This document shows, piece by piece, positions 30,709 through 39,035 of a stretch of 39,035 nucleotides of DNA (positions are counted from its first letter, which is position 1; each line of letters opens with the position of its first letter). The DNA is from Desulfocapsa sp. (GTDB lineage Bacteria; Desulfobacterota; Desulfobulbia; Desulfobulbales; Desulfocapsaceae): NCBI GenBank assembly GCA_021737265.1, contig JAIPEF010000013.1, positions 1-39,035 on the forward strand. Reading direction: 5' to 3'. The notes beneath the pieces are model-generated. The model had not been told where the DNA came from and made no database searches. It was given only the letters and a program-made list of their open reading frames with translations. The position numbers and the translations under genes are program-made.

Positions 30709-32976
30709 CTATCCTCTCAAGAAATTCAAAGCTGATCCAGCCTTGAACCAGTCAATCTGCTCTTTGTTCAGAGAGTGATTCAAGCGTACTTCCGAATCCG
30801 TTCCATCTTCATGCTGAAAGCGTGCTGTGATGGAAGAGTTGGGAGCAATATCTGCGACCCCTATTAAATCAACCCTGTCTCCATCCTGAACCAGGTCGTA
30901 GTCAGCAGGATCGGCAAAGGTCAGCGGCAGGACGCCCTGTTTCTTGAGATTTGTCTCATGGATACGGGCAAAAGAGCGGGTGATTACTGCTCTTCCTCCC
31001 ATGTGGCGCGGGCTCATGGCGGCATGTTCCCGTGATGAGCCTTCGCCATAGTTGACATCCCCCACAACCACCCAGTTTTCTCCGGCAGCGGTATAGGCGC
31101 GGGCAATTTCGTGATAAGGCTCCATTGCTCCGCTGAGCTGGTTTCTGGCATTTCCGGGTTCATCAGTAAATGCATTCACTGCACCGCTGAACATGTTGTT
31201 GGAGATGTTATCCAGATGTCCCCTGAAGCGCAGCCATGGGCCGGCAGGAGAGATATGGTCGGTGGTACATTTCCCTTTGGCTTTCAACAGCAGTCGCAAT
31301 CCCTTGTAATCCTGGCCATCCCAGGGGGCAAAAGGGTTAAGCAGGGCCAGCCGTTCTGATTCGGGAGAGACCTGGACCGTGATACTGGTATTGTCGCTGA
31401 TCGGAGCAAGAAAACCCTGCTCATCACGTACCAGCTTCTGTGGCGGTACTTCAGCAACCTTCCCCGGAGGGATGAGGGTGAATAGGGAACCGTCAGCTGC
31501 CTGATACTCGGCGGTAAAGGGATTGACTGTAAAGGAGCCGGTCATCGCATAGGCGAGACAGGTCTCGGGGCTACCGATGAAGGCGCTGGTGCCGGAGTTG
31601 CCGTCATTTCGTTTTGGGAAGTTCCGGTTATATGAGGTGACAATGGAGTTGCGAAAGCCTTCTTCAATGCCTTCCCGGTTCCATTGACCAATACAGGGAC
31701 CGCAGGCATTGGCAAGAACTGTGGCACCAATAGCCTCCAGTTTGGCCAGTTGTCCATCCCGTTCAATGGTGGCCCGGACCTGTTCTGACCCCGGAGTGAT
31801 AAGCATGGGGATTTTCAGTTTCACGCCCTTGGCACCAATCTGTTCGGCCATGTTGGCAATCCGTCCCATATCCTCGTAGGAAGAGTTGGTGCAGGAGCCA
31901 ACGAGAGCATAGGTTACATTTGGAGGATGGTTTCCCTCTTCAACATAGTTTGCCATGTTGCTGACAGTGGAGGCACGGTCCGGTGAATGGGGGCCCACCA
32001 GATGCGGCTCCAGGGTGGAAAGATCAAGTTCAATGACCTGATCAAAGTACTTTTCAGGGTTGGCAAGGGCCTCATCATCAGCCCGTAGCAGATGTTTATA
32101 GGCGTCTGCCATGGCGGCGGCCTCTTCACGGTTACAGGCCTTGAGAAACGCTGCCATATGTTCATCATAGGGAAAGGTCGAGGTGGTGGCACCGAATTCG
32201 GCTCCCATGTTACAGATGGTGGCCTTGCCTGTACAGGAGATGGTGTCAGCACCGGGTCCAAAGTATTCAAAGACACGATTGGTACCACCTGCACAGGTGA
32301 GCTTGCCAAGAAGATTAAGGATCACATCTTTTGGTGCGGCCCAGCCATGAAGCTCTCCGGTGAGATGAACACCGATGAATTTCGGGTGCAGCACCTCCCA
32401 GGGCATCCCCACCATCACATCCACGGCATCAGCACCACCGACACCTGAGGCAAAGGCACCGAGACCGCCTGCATTTGGCGTATGGGAATCTGTACCCAGC
32501 ATCATGACACCGGGGAATGCGTATTGCTCAATGACCACCTGGTGAATGATTCCGGCTCCGGGCATCCAGCAGCCAAAACCATAACGCTGAGAGGCTGAGG
32601 AGAGAAAATCGTACACTTCCTTGTTTTCCGTGCGGGCAATCTTGAGATCGCTCTTTGCCCCTTTGTGGGCGCGGATGAGATGGTCACAATGTACGGTAAC
32701 CGGAACGGCGGCCTCATCTTTTTCTGCCAGCATAAATTGGAGGATAGCCATTTGTGCTGTGGCATCCTGAAGGGCTATACGATCAGGGCGGGTCTTGATA
32801 TAGGACTTTCCTGCCTCGAGTTCTGCCTCGGCAGCATTATCCAGATGTCCGTAGAGGATTTTTTCACCATAGGTCAGGGGCCGTTCCAGTCGTTCCCGGA
32901 CAGTGGCGATGTTGGCCGCCATCTTTTTATAGGTGGCTTCAATGAAGGTGGGTGTGGAATCTACCGATGTGTTCAT
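30709..32976 (-). CDS. acn: Aconitate hydratase
   Basis: This 755-residue enzyme isomerises citrate and isocitrate in the TCA cycle or its reductive direction. The Fe-S ligands appear as GSCTNSSYEDM and ANACGPCIGQW. The active-site region GYGEGSSREH-like reads NYGEGSSREHAAMSPRHMGGRA. TVHCDHLI and GTDSHTPNAGGLG are also present. Length and domain order fit the mitochondrial/ACO2-like monomeric class rather than AcnB. GGAGA precedes the ATG. The AT-rich 5' region (32977-33060) shows no clear operator. Confidence 0.96.
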   Translation of the reverse strand: MNTSVDSTPTFIEATYKKMAANIATVRERLERPLTYGEKILYGHLDNAAEAELEAGKSYIKTRPDRIALQDATAQMAILQFMLAEKDEAAVPVTVHCDHLIRAHKGAKSDLKIARTENKEVYDFLSSASQRYGFGCWMPGAGIIHQVVIEQYAFPGVMMLGTDSHTPNAGGLGAFASGVGGADAVDVMVGMPWEVLHPKFIGVHLTGELHGWAAPKDVILNLLGKLTCAGGTNRVFEYFGPGADTISCTGKATICNMGAEFGATTSTFPYDEHMAAFLKACNREEAAAMADAYKHLLRADDEALANPEKYFDQVIELDLSTLEPHLVGPHSPDRASTVSNMANYVEEGNHPPNVTYALVGSCTNSSYEDMGRIANMAEQIGAKGVKLKIPMLITPGSEQVRATIERDGQLAKLEAIGATVLANACGPCIGQWNREGIEEGFRNSIVTSYNRNFPKRNDGNSGTSAFIGSPETCLAYAMTGSFTVNPFTAEYQAADGSLFTLIPPGKVAEVPPQKLVRDEQGFLAPISDNTSITVQVSPESERLALLNPFAPWDGQDYKGLRLLLKAKGKCTTDHISPAGPWLRFRGHLDNISNNMFSGAVNAFTDEPGNARNQLSGAMEPYHEIARAYTAAGENWVVVGDVNYGEGSSREHAAMSPRHMGGRAVITRSFARIHETNLKKQGVLPLTFADPADYDLVQDGDRVDLIGVADIAPNSSITARFQHEDGTDSEVRLNHSLNKEQIDWFKAGSALNFLRG

Positions 32977-33060
32977 GTGTTCTCCGTATCTATGCTATGG
33001 ATTATAAATTTTTGATGGGAGCAATATAATGGATTAGCGGGCTACTGGTGAATAAGTCGT

Positions 33061-33393
33061 TCAGGAGCGAATAAGTTCCTCATTCAGCATGGTATCGAGG
33101 AAATCAAGGACATACTGTCGCTGTTCGGCTGTTGCATGGGCAATACAATCACAGTGGAGGTGTGCATTGCTGCGGACAAGAAGCTCGAACCGGACCAGGT
33201 CTTTCTCTACTTCCACCCCGAAATAAAAGGGACTGCAGTCTGTGTGTTCTTTCTGGATATCTGTCAAAAGTCCTTCGGGTACAACAATCCAGTAGAGTCC
33301 AATCATGGGACCCTGTTTCAGGTTTCGCTTGAGGTAGGAATCTATATTGTCCCGCTCCATGGGAGAGAGGTCATCTATGACAAATTGGCGCAT
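33061..33393 (-). CDS. Conserved small protein of unknown function
   Basis: This 110-residue protein has no signal peptide. It begins MRQFVIDDLSPMERDNIDSY and has a central YWIVVPEGLLTDIQKEH segment. HLHCDCIAH gives two Cys and several His that could bind metal or be structural. I do not recognise the family. Its 5' region carries two GGCTGAA heptamers (33401-33414) like those before the PhoH gene. It lies between acn and the PhoH-type gene on the same strand. Confidence 0.72.
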   Translation of the reverse strand: MRQFVIDDLSPMERDNIDSYLKRNLKQGPMIGLYWIVVPEGLLTDIQKEHTDCSPFYFGVEVEKDLVRFELLVRSNAHLHCDCIAHATAEQRQYVLDFLDTMLNEELIRS

Positions 33394-33439
33394 GTTAGTA
33401 GGCTGAAGGCTGAAGGTTTAAAGGATAAATACGACGCCA

Positions 33440-34756
33440 TCACAAATAATCTGCGGCGATAGCTGACAACGGGCTTCTTTCACTCTTACTCAAAGTAACA
33501 TGCCCATATATACCATGTCCTTTCAATCTTTCAACTGCATAGGAGAGGCCATTGGAAGAAGAATCAAGGTAGGGGTTGTCGATCTGCTGTGGATCTCCGG
33601 TAAAGACCATTTTTGTATTTTCACCGGCCCTTGAGATAATGGTTTTCACCTCATGGGGGGTCAAGTTCTGGGCCTCGTCCACGATGATAAACTGGCGGGG
33701 AATAGAGCGCCCGCGGATGTAGGTGAGGGCCTCGAGCTCGATCTTCTGGTCTTTCATCAGTTGATTGACCTTCTGTTGGATAGTACCCTCATCATCCTTT
33801 CCCCGACTATGGCGCATCAGAAAGGTGAGGTTATCAAAGATGGGCTGCATCCAGAGGTTGAGTTTTTCGTCCTTAGTTCCCGGCAGGTAGCCAATATCTT
33901 TACCCATAGGGATAACAGGACGGGAGACCAGGAGCTTTTCATAGCTCTCCTGATGGAGTACACACTCAAGTCCGGCGGCCAGGGCCAGCAATGTCTTTCC
34001 GGTACCAGCCTGGCCGATAAGGGTTACCAGGCTGATTTCAGGGTCGAGGAGGAGTTCCATGGCCATACGCTGCTCTTTGGACCTGGGTTGAATATGCCAG
34101 GCGTGGTCGTATCTGGAGTTGAGATGCGCCAGCTTGTCTGGTGCAGTCGCACGGGCCAGCGCCGAGTGCTTGGGCTCGATTTCGTCCTGGAGCAGGACAA
34201 ATTCATTGCTCTGGAGCTCAAACCCGTCAATTGTAAGACTCTCGTCACTATAGAAGCGGTCAATCATCTCTCCGGGAACTGTGACCTGGCGCCAACCGGT
34301 ATAGAGTTCATCAAAGTTGCATTTCTGTTTTTCAAAATCCATGACATCAATGCCAAGGGCATCGGCCTTGAGGCGGGCATTAATATCCTTGGAGACAAAA
34401 ATTACCGTCTCATCTTCCAGGTAAAGACTGTTTGCCACTGCCAGAATACGATTGTCCGGGACACTCATGTCAAGGAGGGCCCCGGGGATATCTTTTTTCT
34501 CCACTATAATTTTGAGAATACCGCCATTCTCCATCTCAACGCCATCTTTCAAGGAGCCAAAGGTGCGGAGCTTGTCCAGTTGGCGAATTGCATGGCGGGC
34601 ATTACGGCCCAGTTCGTCGTTGTGCCGCTTGAATTTGTCCAGCTCTTCGATGACGGTCATGGGCAGGATGACGTAGTTGTCGGCAAAAGAGGTGATGGAT
34701 TCGGAATTGTGCAGCAGGACGTTGGTGTCAAGGACAAAGTATTTTCGTTTGTTCAT
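33440..34756 (-). CDS. PIN-PhoH protein (PhoH2-type RNA ATPase)
   Basis: This 438-residue fusion starts with a PIN nuclease domain at the N-terminus (FVLDTNVLLHN with the first acidic residue, VIEELDKFK, then VFVSKDINARLKADALG). A PhoH-like ATPase follows from about residue 230: Walker A in LIGQAGTGKTLLALA, Walker B in FIIVDEAQNLTP, and VFTGDPQQIDNPYLD. PhoH2-type PIN-ATPases act as RNA helicase-nucleases. A tract of seven heptamer repeats lies immediately before its start, within its leader. It is separate from the M24 peptidase gene upstream. Confidence 0.93.
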   Translation of the reverse strand: MNKRKYFVLDTNVLLHNSESITSFADNYVILPMTVIEELDKFKRHNDELGRNARHAIRQLDKLRTFGSLKDGVEMENGGILKIIVEKKDIPGALLDMSVPDNRILAVANSLYLEDETVIFVSKDINARLKADALGIDVMDFEKQKCNFDELYTGWRQVTVPGEMIDRFYSDESLTIDGFELQSNEFVLLQDEIEPKHSALARATAPDKLAHLNSRYDHAWHIQPRSKEQRMAMELLLDPEISLVTLIGQAGTGKTLLALAAGLECVLHQESYEKLLVSRPVIPMGKDIGYLPGTKDEKLNLWMQPIFDNLTFLMRHSRGKDDEGTIQQKVNQLMKDQKIELEALTYIRGRSIPRQFIIVDEAQNLTPHEVKTIISRAGENTKMVFTGDPQQIDNPYLDSSSNGLSYAVERLKGHGIYGHVTLSKSERSPLSAIAADYL

Positions 34757-34770
34757 TTTTAAGATTTTTA

Positions 34771-34819
34771 GGCTAAGGGCTAAAGGCTAAGGGCTAAGGG
34801 CTAAGGGCTAAGGGCTAAG
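34771..34819. repeat. Seven tandem GGCTAAG heptamers (VNTR)
   Basis: Seven consecutive heptamers, six GGCTAAG and one GGCTAAA (second unit), fill 34771-34819, 14 bp before the start of the PIN-PhoH gene (minus strand CTTAGCC). The number is likely to vary by replication slippage. Confidence 0.95.
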
Positions 34820-34843
34820 AACACCTTCAGTCTTCAGCCGTAT

Positions 34844-35944
34844 TTATATGTCGAGCCAGGTTGTATCCTGATTCAGAACTTCACAGCCATTTTCGCGGAC
34901 AACCACCATATTTTCCAGGCGCACGCCACCCCACTCAGGAAGGTAGACACCCGGTTCGACGGTAATAATCATACCGGCCTTCAGGTGTTTACGGTTCCGT
35001 GATGAGAGGCGCGGCTCTTCGTGTACGGCAAGGCCCACTCCGTGACCAAGGGCATGACCGAAAAAATCAGCGTAACCGGCATCACCAATAACTGTACGGG
35101 CCGCCTTGTCCACTGAAGCGGCGCTGATTCCGGCACGGATTGTGTCTGTGGCTGCGAGCTGGGCTTTTCGTACCAGGCGGTGGATTTTCAGGTATTGTTT
35201 ATCAGTCACACCAGGAACAAAGCTTCGGGTCATATCAGAGCAGTAGCCATCAAGAATCAGTCCCATATCAATCATCAGTGGCTGGTTCTTTTTGATTGCA
35301 ACGAGGCCGGGGACGGCATGGGGCAGGGCGCTCCGTTTGCCTGTGGCAACAATGGTTTCAAAACTTGGGGATTCAGCTCCCTTTCTGCGCATGGTTGATT
35401 CCAGGGCCAGAGCAACATCAATTTCTGTTTGGCCGGGAGTAATCGTCTGGTAGATCTCCTGAAAAACCTGTTCATTGAGATGGACAGAAGATCGCAGTTT
35501 CTTGATCTCTTCTTCGTCCTTGATGAGCCGCATCTCTTCCACCAGTCCGGTCACAGGAAGGAGTGTAATGCCCAGCTTCTCGGCCATGGCCTGCATTTTT
35601 CCGGCCACGGAATGGAGAGTGTAATGGCTTTCAAAGGCAAGTCTTACAATGCCAAGATCCGGCAAAAGTTCTTTTAAGAGGGCAGACAACCCTTTGGGGT
35701 AGAGGATTACCTCCACAGGAGCCACTTCCTGTTCTGCCTGGGTTTGAAAACGGGAATCAGTAAGCAGGATTGGGGCCTTGCGCGCAGGGATTAGGAGTAC
35801 GCCTGAGCTTTCACTAATGTCATGGTCTGCAGGGGTGTACCCGCTCAGGTATCGCCTGTTGTGGGGATCGGTGACAAGGAGGCCATCGATTTTTTTTTTG
35901 CGAAGCCTTGCCTGGATCTTTTTTATGCGTTGTGGAAAAGTCAT
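34844..35944 (-). CDS. Xaa-Pro aminopeptidase-like M24 metallopeptidase
   Basis: This 366-residue protein has an N-terminal creatinase-like domain (LLVTDPHNRRYLSGYTPAD) and a C-terminal pita-bread metallopeptidase. The metal ligands are visible in order: Asp in IDMGLILDGY and CSDMTR, His in GHALGHGVGL, Glu in TVEPGVY, Glu in VRLENM. It removes N-terminal residues before proline or cleaves Xaa-Pro dipeptides. The start codon overlaps the stop of the 36531-35944 gene in TGATG, so both are made from one transcript. Confidence 0.93.
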   Translation of the reverse strand: MTFPQRIKKIQARLRKKKIDGLLVTDPHNRRYLSGYTPADHDISESSGVLLIPARKAPILLTDSRFQTQAEQEVAPVEVILYPKGLSALLKELLPDLGIVRLAFESHYTLHSVAGKMQAMAEKLGITLLPVTGLVEEMRLIKDEEEIKKLRSSVHLNEQVFQEIYQTITPGQTEIDVALALESTMRRKGAESPSFETIVATGKRSALPHAVPGLVAIKKNQPLMIDMGLILDGYCSDMTRSFVPGVTDKQYLKIHRLVRKAQLAATDTIRAGISAASVDKAARTVIGDAGYADFFGHALGHGVGLAVHEEPRLSSRNRKHLKAGMIITVEPGVYLPEWGGVRLENMVVVRENGCEVLNQDTTWLDI

Positions 35945-36531
35945 CAGGAAAATTGCTGGATGAGAATCTCTTTACGCTGACCAAAGGCCTGGGTGTATTG
36001 ATCGTTTAGGTTTGCCTGGGCCTGGGCCCATTCTTTCTGGTACTGGGGATGCATGGCCGGATTTATAGCCTGTGGATCGGTGACTTCTCCGGTCTGTTCC
36101 TGCAGTTGATGAGCCAGTTGGGCCCGAATGGCATCGTCAAGCTGCTGTTTGATCTGTTCCTTGTGCTGGGAGTACTGTTCCAGGAGCTGTTTCAGTTCTC
36201 CACAGACCGATCCCACTTCATCTGTCTGTCCGGCAAGTTCCATGAGGCCGCAAATGGCAGTAGCACTGCTTTCCATGAGGAGTTCATCCCGGGGGATAAC
36301 AATGTTTCGGATCAATGCCTTTGCCATTCCCCGTCGCAGGGCCATCTGATCAGCAGCGGCCTCCTGTTGGAGAAGATCAGCCAGCCCCGATAGCTTTCCG
36401 GCAAGAAAATCGGCAACCAGGCGCATACCCCGCTCCTCTGTTTCCTGATCTGCCGGAATATCTTCTGCGCGTGCAGCCATTCTTGCAGCCCGCTCCATAA
36501 CCATATCCAGTGTACTTCGTATCTCGGCCAT
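35944..36531 (-). CDS. Conserved helical protein of unknown function
   Basis: This 195-residue protein is almost entirely helical and charged, with no signal peptide or membrane segment. It has a Gln-rich C-terminal half (QYSQHKEQIKQQLDDAIRAQ, HQLQEQTGE). It starts MAEIRSTLDMVMERAARMAA. I do not recognise the family. It is translationally coupled to the M24 peptidase gene (TGATG overlap), so the two proteins are likely to act together or share regulation. Confidence 0.75.
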   Translation of the reverse strand: MAEIRSTLDMVMERAARMAARAEDIPADQETEERGMRLVADFLAGKLSGLADLLQQEAAADQMALRRGMAKALIRNIVIPRDELLMESSATAICGLMELAGQTDEVGSVCGELKQLLEQYSQHKEQIKQQLDDAIRAQLAHQLQEQTGEVTDPQAINPAMHPQYQKEWAQAQANLNDQYTQAFGQRKEILIQQFS

Positions 36532-36668
36532 AGTGTCCTGTTTAAGTTGTGAAAAAAGTAATAAGAAGATTTATATTTGTACCATAGCCAATAGTTATCT
36601 TCATTGAAAAATCACGTATTGCATGGAATGGAGAGCAAAGAGGAACTCTTTTCCCAGGTACTCATTAA

Positions 36669-38510
36669 TCAAAAATCATTTTCATTAAAATATTCAAGAA
36701 TTTTTAGTAATGCCAACAGGTTATGCTGGACATTGTCGCTCCTGATCCGGTTGTCGTAAACAGTTGTTCGTATCCCCCCTTTCACGCGATTCTTCATTTT
36801 ATCGGAGACATAAAACATATCGACTTCGTCTGTAAATTGAAGTTGCATGACAGAGCGGATTCCCCGGAGGATAGCTTTTTTGTATCGTGATTGTCGCTCT
36901 AAATCATTTGTTTCTTTGGCAAGTTTGTAGGCATCAATCAACCCCTCTAGATATACTCCGGTTGCCGAAGCATGGGGCGGGCCATAGGGTTTGTCTGGAT
37001 CATAGAACCTTCCTTTGAGGTCAGGATAGCGGAGGTCGGACCATTGCTGCATTTGTAATAGCCAATCATTCATTTCAAAAATAAATTGTTTCAATTCCTC
37101 GTTTTTCGTTTTTTTCCAGACAAGATAATATGCCTGGGTGTGCCATGGAATAAAAGCCGGATTTCTATTCTCCTGTTGCAGGTGCCAGTTTTTATAATAG
37201 GCGAAAGACTTCATGATGCGGGAGAGGAGTTCCTGGTCATTTTCCTTTTCATAGAGTACGGCCCAATAGAGCAGTGCTTCACCGGGATAAAAATTCTGAT
37301 TGTCGTTTCTTCCCCACGGTTCATAAAAAGTTATAAATGAACCGTTTTGTTGCCAAAGGGTGTCAATGCTCTTGTGCAGAGCCCGTTCCTGCGAGGCCCA
37401 TTTTTCCCGTTTTGGATGTTGGTTTATTGCCAGGGCGGCAAGGGCCAGAGATCCAAGCTTTGCTTTTCCATTCCATTTTATGATTCCAAGGTTACCTGTG
37501 TATTGAAAGAAGTGGGCTAAATTATAATCAATATTTTGCTCAACGACTCTCCAGAACTGCTCACTGTTCTTTTTTGCAGCAATTTTTTCCAAAGCGACTG
37601 TTGCCATCCATTGGCGTATCATGTTGTTGGCAGCAGATTCCTCTCCCCGGCTGGGCCAGTATTTATACGTCATTCTGCCATCTGCATCCAGATTGTTTAT
37701 CAGCCACTCAGCGGCTAACTCGGCAGTGTTTTGTACATTTGTTTTGGTGACAGCTTCAATTGGGACAAAGGTATTGCCCCGTTCCATGAAAATCGTTTTT
37801 GGGTTTTGCCCCAGTTCCACAAGCAGTTGATAGGCTGCAAATGTTCTGAACGCTACTTCGTCTTCTAATTGCTTTTCAGTGAGGGAGTGATTCTTTTTGT
37901 ACAATTCAATTATCCGTTTCGGCGAACGGTTGGTGGCAATCATGTTTGTTGGTGGATAGATTTCCACTGTATCATTGAATGAAATTTCAATTCCTTTCAT
38001 ACCCCGATGAATATTTCCAAGGAGTTTTTTTCTTTCTCTTTTGTCTGCATAACGGAGTTCTTGGAAGGAATGAAGAAAGCATATTTCAGCAGAAGTTATT
38101 GAATCTTGATTCTTTGGCGTTAATTGTTCTTTTGCCTTGATGGTTGCTTTTTTAAGTGCCTCAACGGTTGATCCGGATCTGCTCCAAGCATCTGCAATAC
38201 GAAGGCCATTATTGCGAAGAACTATAGAGACGACTTGAGAGGTGTTTTCCAGATCTATTTCTGCATTGATTTTTTCATTATTTAAAATCTTATGGACAAT
38301 GTTGCTGAGTCTTTCTGGGTCTTTGATCTGCGGATTTCCGACAAAACCGTTCACTGTCTGGATCGATTTTGTTTGAGTTTTTTTTGAAAGTAATTCTGTT
38401 TCATGCGATATTCCCGGAGAATTTTTCTTATTCAGGGAAAGAAAATAGATCACACCGAAAAGAAGAAGCAGTAGCAGCACGAGGAAACAGGATGAGGTTT
38501 TTTTATTCAT
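36669..38510 (-). CDS. Membrane-anchored protein with alpha/alpha-toroid-like domain
   Basis: This 613-residue protein has one N-terminal membrane anchor (LVLLLLLLFGVIYFLSL). An alpha/beta N-terminal region contains VSIVLRNNGLRIADAWSRSG and TVEALKKATIKAKEQL. A long C-terminal part of repeating amphipathic helices (AAEWLINNLDADGRMTYKYW, GSLALAALAI, GEALLYWAVLYEK, ATGVYLEGLIDAYKLA) looks like an alpha/alpha-toroid as in glycosidases or lyases. Conserved WPSRGEES and HTQAYYLVW could be active-site loops. I do not recognise the family. The start overlaps the upstream small ORF in ATGA and lacks its own ribosome-binding site. Confidence 0.75.
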   Translation of the reverse strand: MNKKTSSCFLVLLLLLLFGVIYFLSLNKKNSPGISHETELLSKKTQTKSIQTVNGFVGNPQIKDPERLSNIVHKILNNEKINAEIDLENTSQVVSIVLRNNGLRIADAWSRSGSTVEALKKATIKAKEQLTPKNQDSITSAEICFLHSFQELRYADKRERKKLLGNIHRGMKGIEISFNDTVEIYPPTNMIATNRSPKRIIELYKKNHSLTEKQLEDEVAFRTFAAYQLLVELGQNPKTIFMERGNTFVPIEAVTKTNVQNTAELAAEWLINNLDADGRMTYKYWPSRGEESAANNMIRQWMATVALEKIAAKKNSEQFWRVVEQNIDYNLAHFFQYTGNLGIIKWNGKAKLGSLALAALAINQHPKREKWASQERALHKSIDTLWQQNGSFITFYEPWGRNDNQNFYPGEALLYWAVLYEKENDQELLSRIMKSFAYYKNWHLQQENRNPAFIPWHTQAYYLVWKKTKNEELKQFIFEMNDWLLQMQQWSDLRYPDLKGRFYDPDKPYGPPHASATGVYLEGLIDAYKLAKETNDLERQSRYKKAILRGIRSVMQLQFTDEVDMFYVSDKMKNRVKGGIRTTVYDNRIRSDNVQHNLLALLKILEYFNENDF

Positions 38511-38728
38511 ATCAGGTCGTTGTCTGGAGTGATTTCGAGCAGTTGTTGTCTGTTGTTGTTGGATGATCGTCGGATTGTTAAAGCAAGTTCCTTTGTGTTG
38601 GGAAAAGCAACCGTTATCACTTTGTTTGTGTCATCATAGACATGATGGTCAGAAAAATGACCTATTCCTTGACAACAATTGTCTGTATACCATATACCAC
38701 TATGTAGAGACAATTGTTCAGTTATCAA
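38507..38728 (-). CDS. Small ORF coupled to the 613-residue protein gene, perhaps a gene 3' end
   Basis: The frame ends at TGA 38507-38509 and overlaps the downstream ATG in ATGA, as in coupled genes. Its last 50 residues (GIGHFSDHHVYDDTNKVITV, FPNTKELALTIRRSS, LLEITPDND) look coding. The start is unclear: only a TTG at 38728, without a ribosome-binding site, and the frame continues a little upstream to a TGA. A perfect 11-bp inverted repeat lies inside its 5' part. It may be a small protein or the surviving 3' end of a longer gene. I do not recognise it. Confidence 0.45.
   Translation of the reverse strand: MITEQLSLHSGIWYTDNCCQGIGHFSDHHVYDDTNKVITVAFPNTKELALTIRRSSNNNRQQLLEITPDNDLI
38674..38718. 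repeat. Perfect 11-bp inverted repeat
   Basis: AACAATTGTCT (38674-38684) and AGACAATTGTT (38708-38718) are exact inverted repeats around a 23-nt AT-rich centre. The position, 160-200 bp before the 613-residue protein gene, suits an operator or a transposon-related stem-loop. Confidence 0.7.
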
Positions 38729-38810
38729 TTGACACCACTTTAGGCTGAGGTTTCAGGAGAAAAAAGCAAAGTCGATTCCAGACATTTTATCAATATACCA
38801 CTGTTTTGAT

Positions 38811-38838
38811 TTCCATTCACGGGTAACGGTGAATGGAA
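38811..38838. other. Perfect 10-bp hairpin
   Basis: TTCCATTCAC (38811-38820) and GTGAATGGAA (38829-38838) pair exactly with an 8-nt loop. It overlaps the stop codon of the putative minus-strand remnant at 38817-38966. No T run follows on either side, so termination is possible but unproven. Confidence 0.6.
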
Positions 38839-38966
38839 GCAGCTGCCTGAATCCGATCCACCTCTATCAGCCCCCAGTCCGGGTCAAATGATACCATAGG
38901 AGCCTGACCGAAAATGCCCTTTTTCCCCAACTCTTCGTTGCTTGTGAAAAATAATGCTCGGAATAT
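38817..38966 (-). pseudogene. Possible C-terminal gene remnant
   Basis: On the minus strand an open frame of 49 codons without a proper start ends at TGA 38817-38819. It reads as natural protein (ELGKKGIFGQAPMVSFDPDW, then GLIEVDRIQAAASIHRYP). A TAA lies just upstream in frame, so the gene is either truncated or frameshifted beyond 38966. I do not recognise it. The remaining bases to 39035 are AT-rich and show no gene. Confidence 0.35.
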
Positions 38967-39035
38967 TATGTATATGCCTGTGCTTATTTTTCACAGATGC
39001 CTCGATTTGAGAAAAAATGTCTATTCTCGGACAAG

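Noticed and set aside
33653..34762. 369-codon plus-strand open frame opposite the PhoH gene
   Set aside because: It is antisense to a gene with clear PIN and PhoH motifs; the plus frame has no recognisable motifs.
34771..34819. CRISPR array
   Set aside because: The repeats are contiguous 7-mers without spacers.

Overview
The window looks like chromosomal DNA of an anaerobic sulfate- or sulfur-metabolising deltaproteobacterium (Desulfobulbales-like). This is inferred from the gene families: desulfoferrodoxin, rubredoxins, a flavodiiron protein, a DsrE-type protein, a rhodanese/rubrerythrin-type fusion, GTP-dependent PEP carboxykinase, and two in-frame UGA codons that read as selenocysteine. 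No rRNA, tRNA or CRISPR array was recognised.

Layout. 1-320: possible insertion-sequence end and a gene remnant. 327-5935: a secreted small protein, a PilZ protein, a minus-strand operon of outer-membrane porin, periplasmic binding protein and HAMP-PAS-GGDEF cyclase, then a PAS sensor. 6076-8019: ammonium transporter and PII protein behind a sigma-54 promoter. 8401-11776: a glutamine-amidotransferase-like protein without its catalytic residues, an unrecognised protein with a faint RelA/SpoT-like C-terminus, and a secreted beta-propeller. 12014-17493: pckG and a ChaN-like lipoprotein gene, separated by a GC-richer cassette (gamma-glutamylcyclotransferase-like, amidoligase, peptidase C26) bracketed by direct repeats, one a 72-bp copy of the pckG 3' end. 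17950-22553: ArsR regulator with metal-efflux permease, then folA-hrpB. 22747-24655: a zinc-ribbon repeat membrane protein and an EamA transporter.

24828-30421 is the most notable region: a plus-strand oxygen/peroxide-defence island. It opens with two overlapping selenoprotein genes (an ArsC-fold U-x-x-C protein and a rhodanese(Sec)-ferritin-like diiron fusion), both split by ordinary ORF calling. A Fur/PerR-type regulator, a winged-helix protein, 2-Cys peroxiredoxin, desulfoferrodoxin, a rubredoxin pair with an apparent frameshift, a DsrE-like protein, a flavodiiron O2 reductase and a small desulforedoxin-like protein follow. Together they would reduce superoxide, peroxide and oxygen using rubredoxin and thiol/selenol carriers. 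A MITE-like inverted repeat touches the ribosome-binding site of the first selenoprotein gene.

30709-38728 is a minus-strand block: aconitase, a small conserved protein, a PIN-PhoH ATPase, an M24 peptidase, a helical protein and a large membrane-anchored protein. Heptamer repeats lie before two of these genes. The right end holds hairpins and another probable gene remnant.
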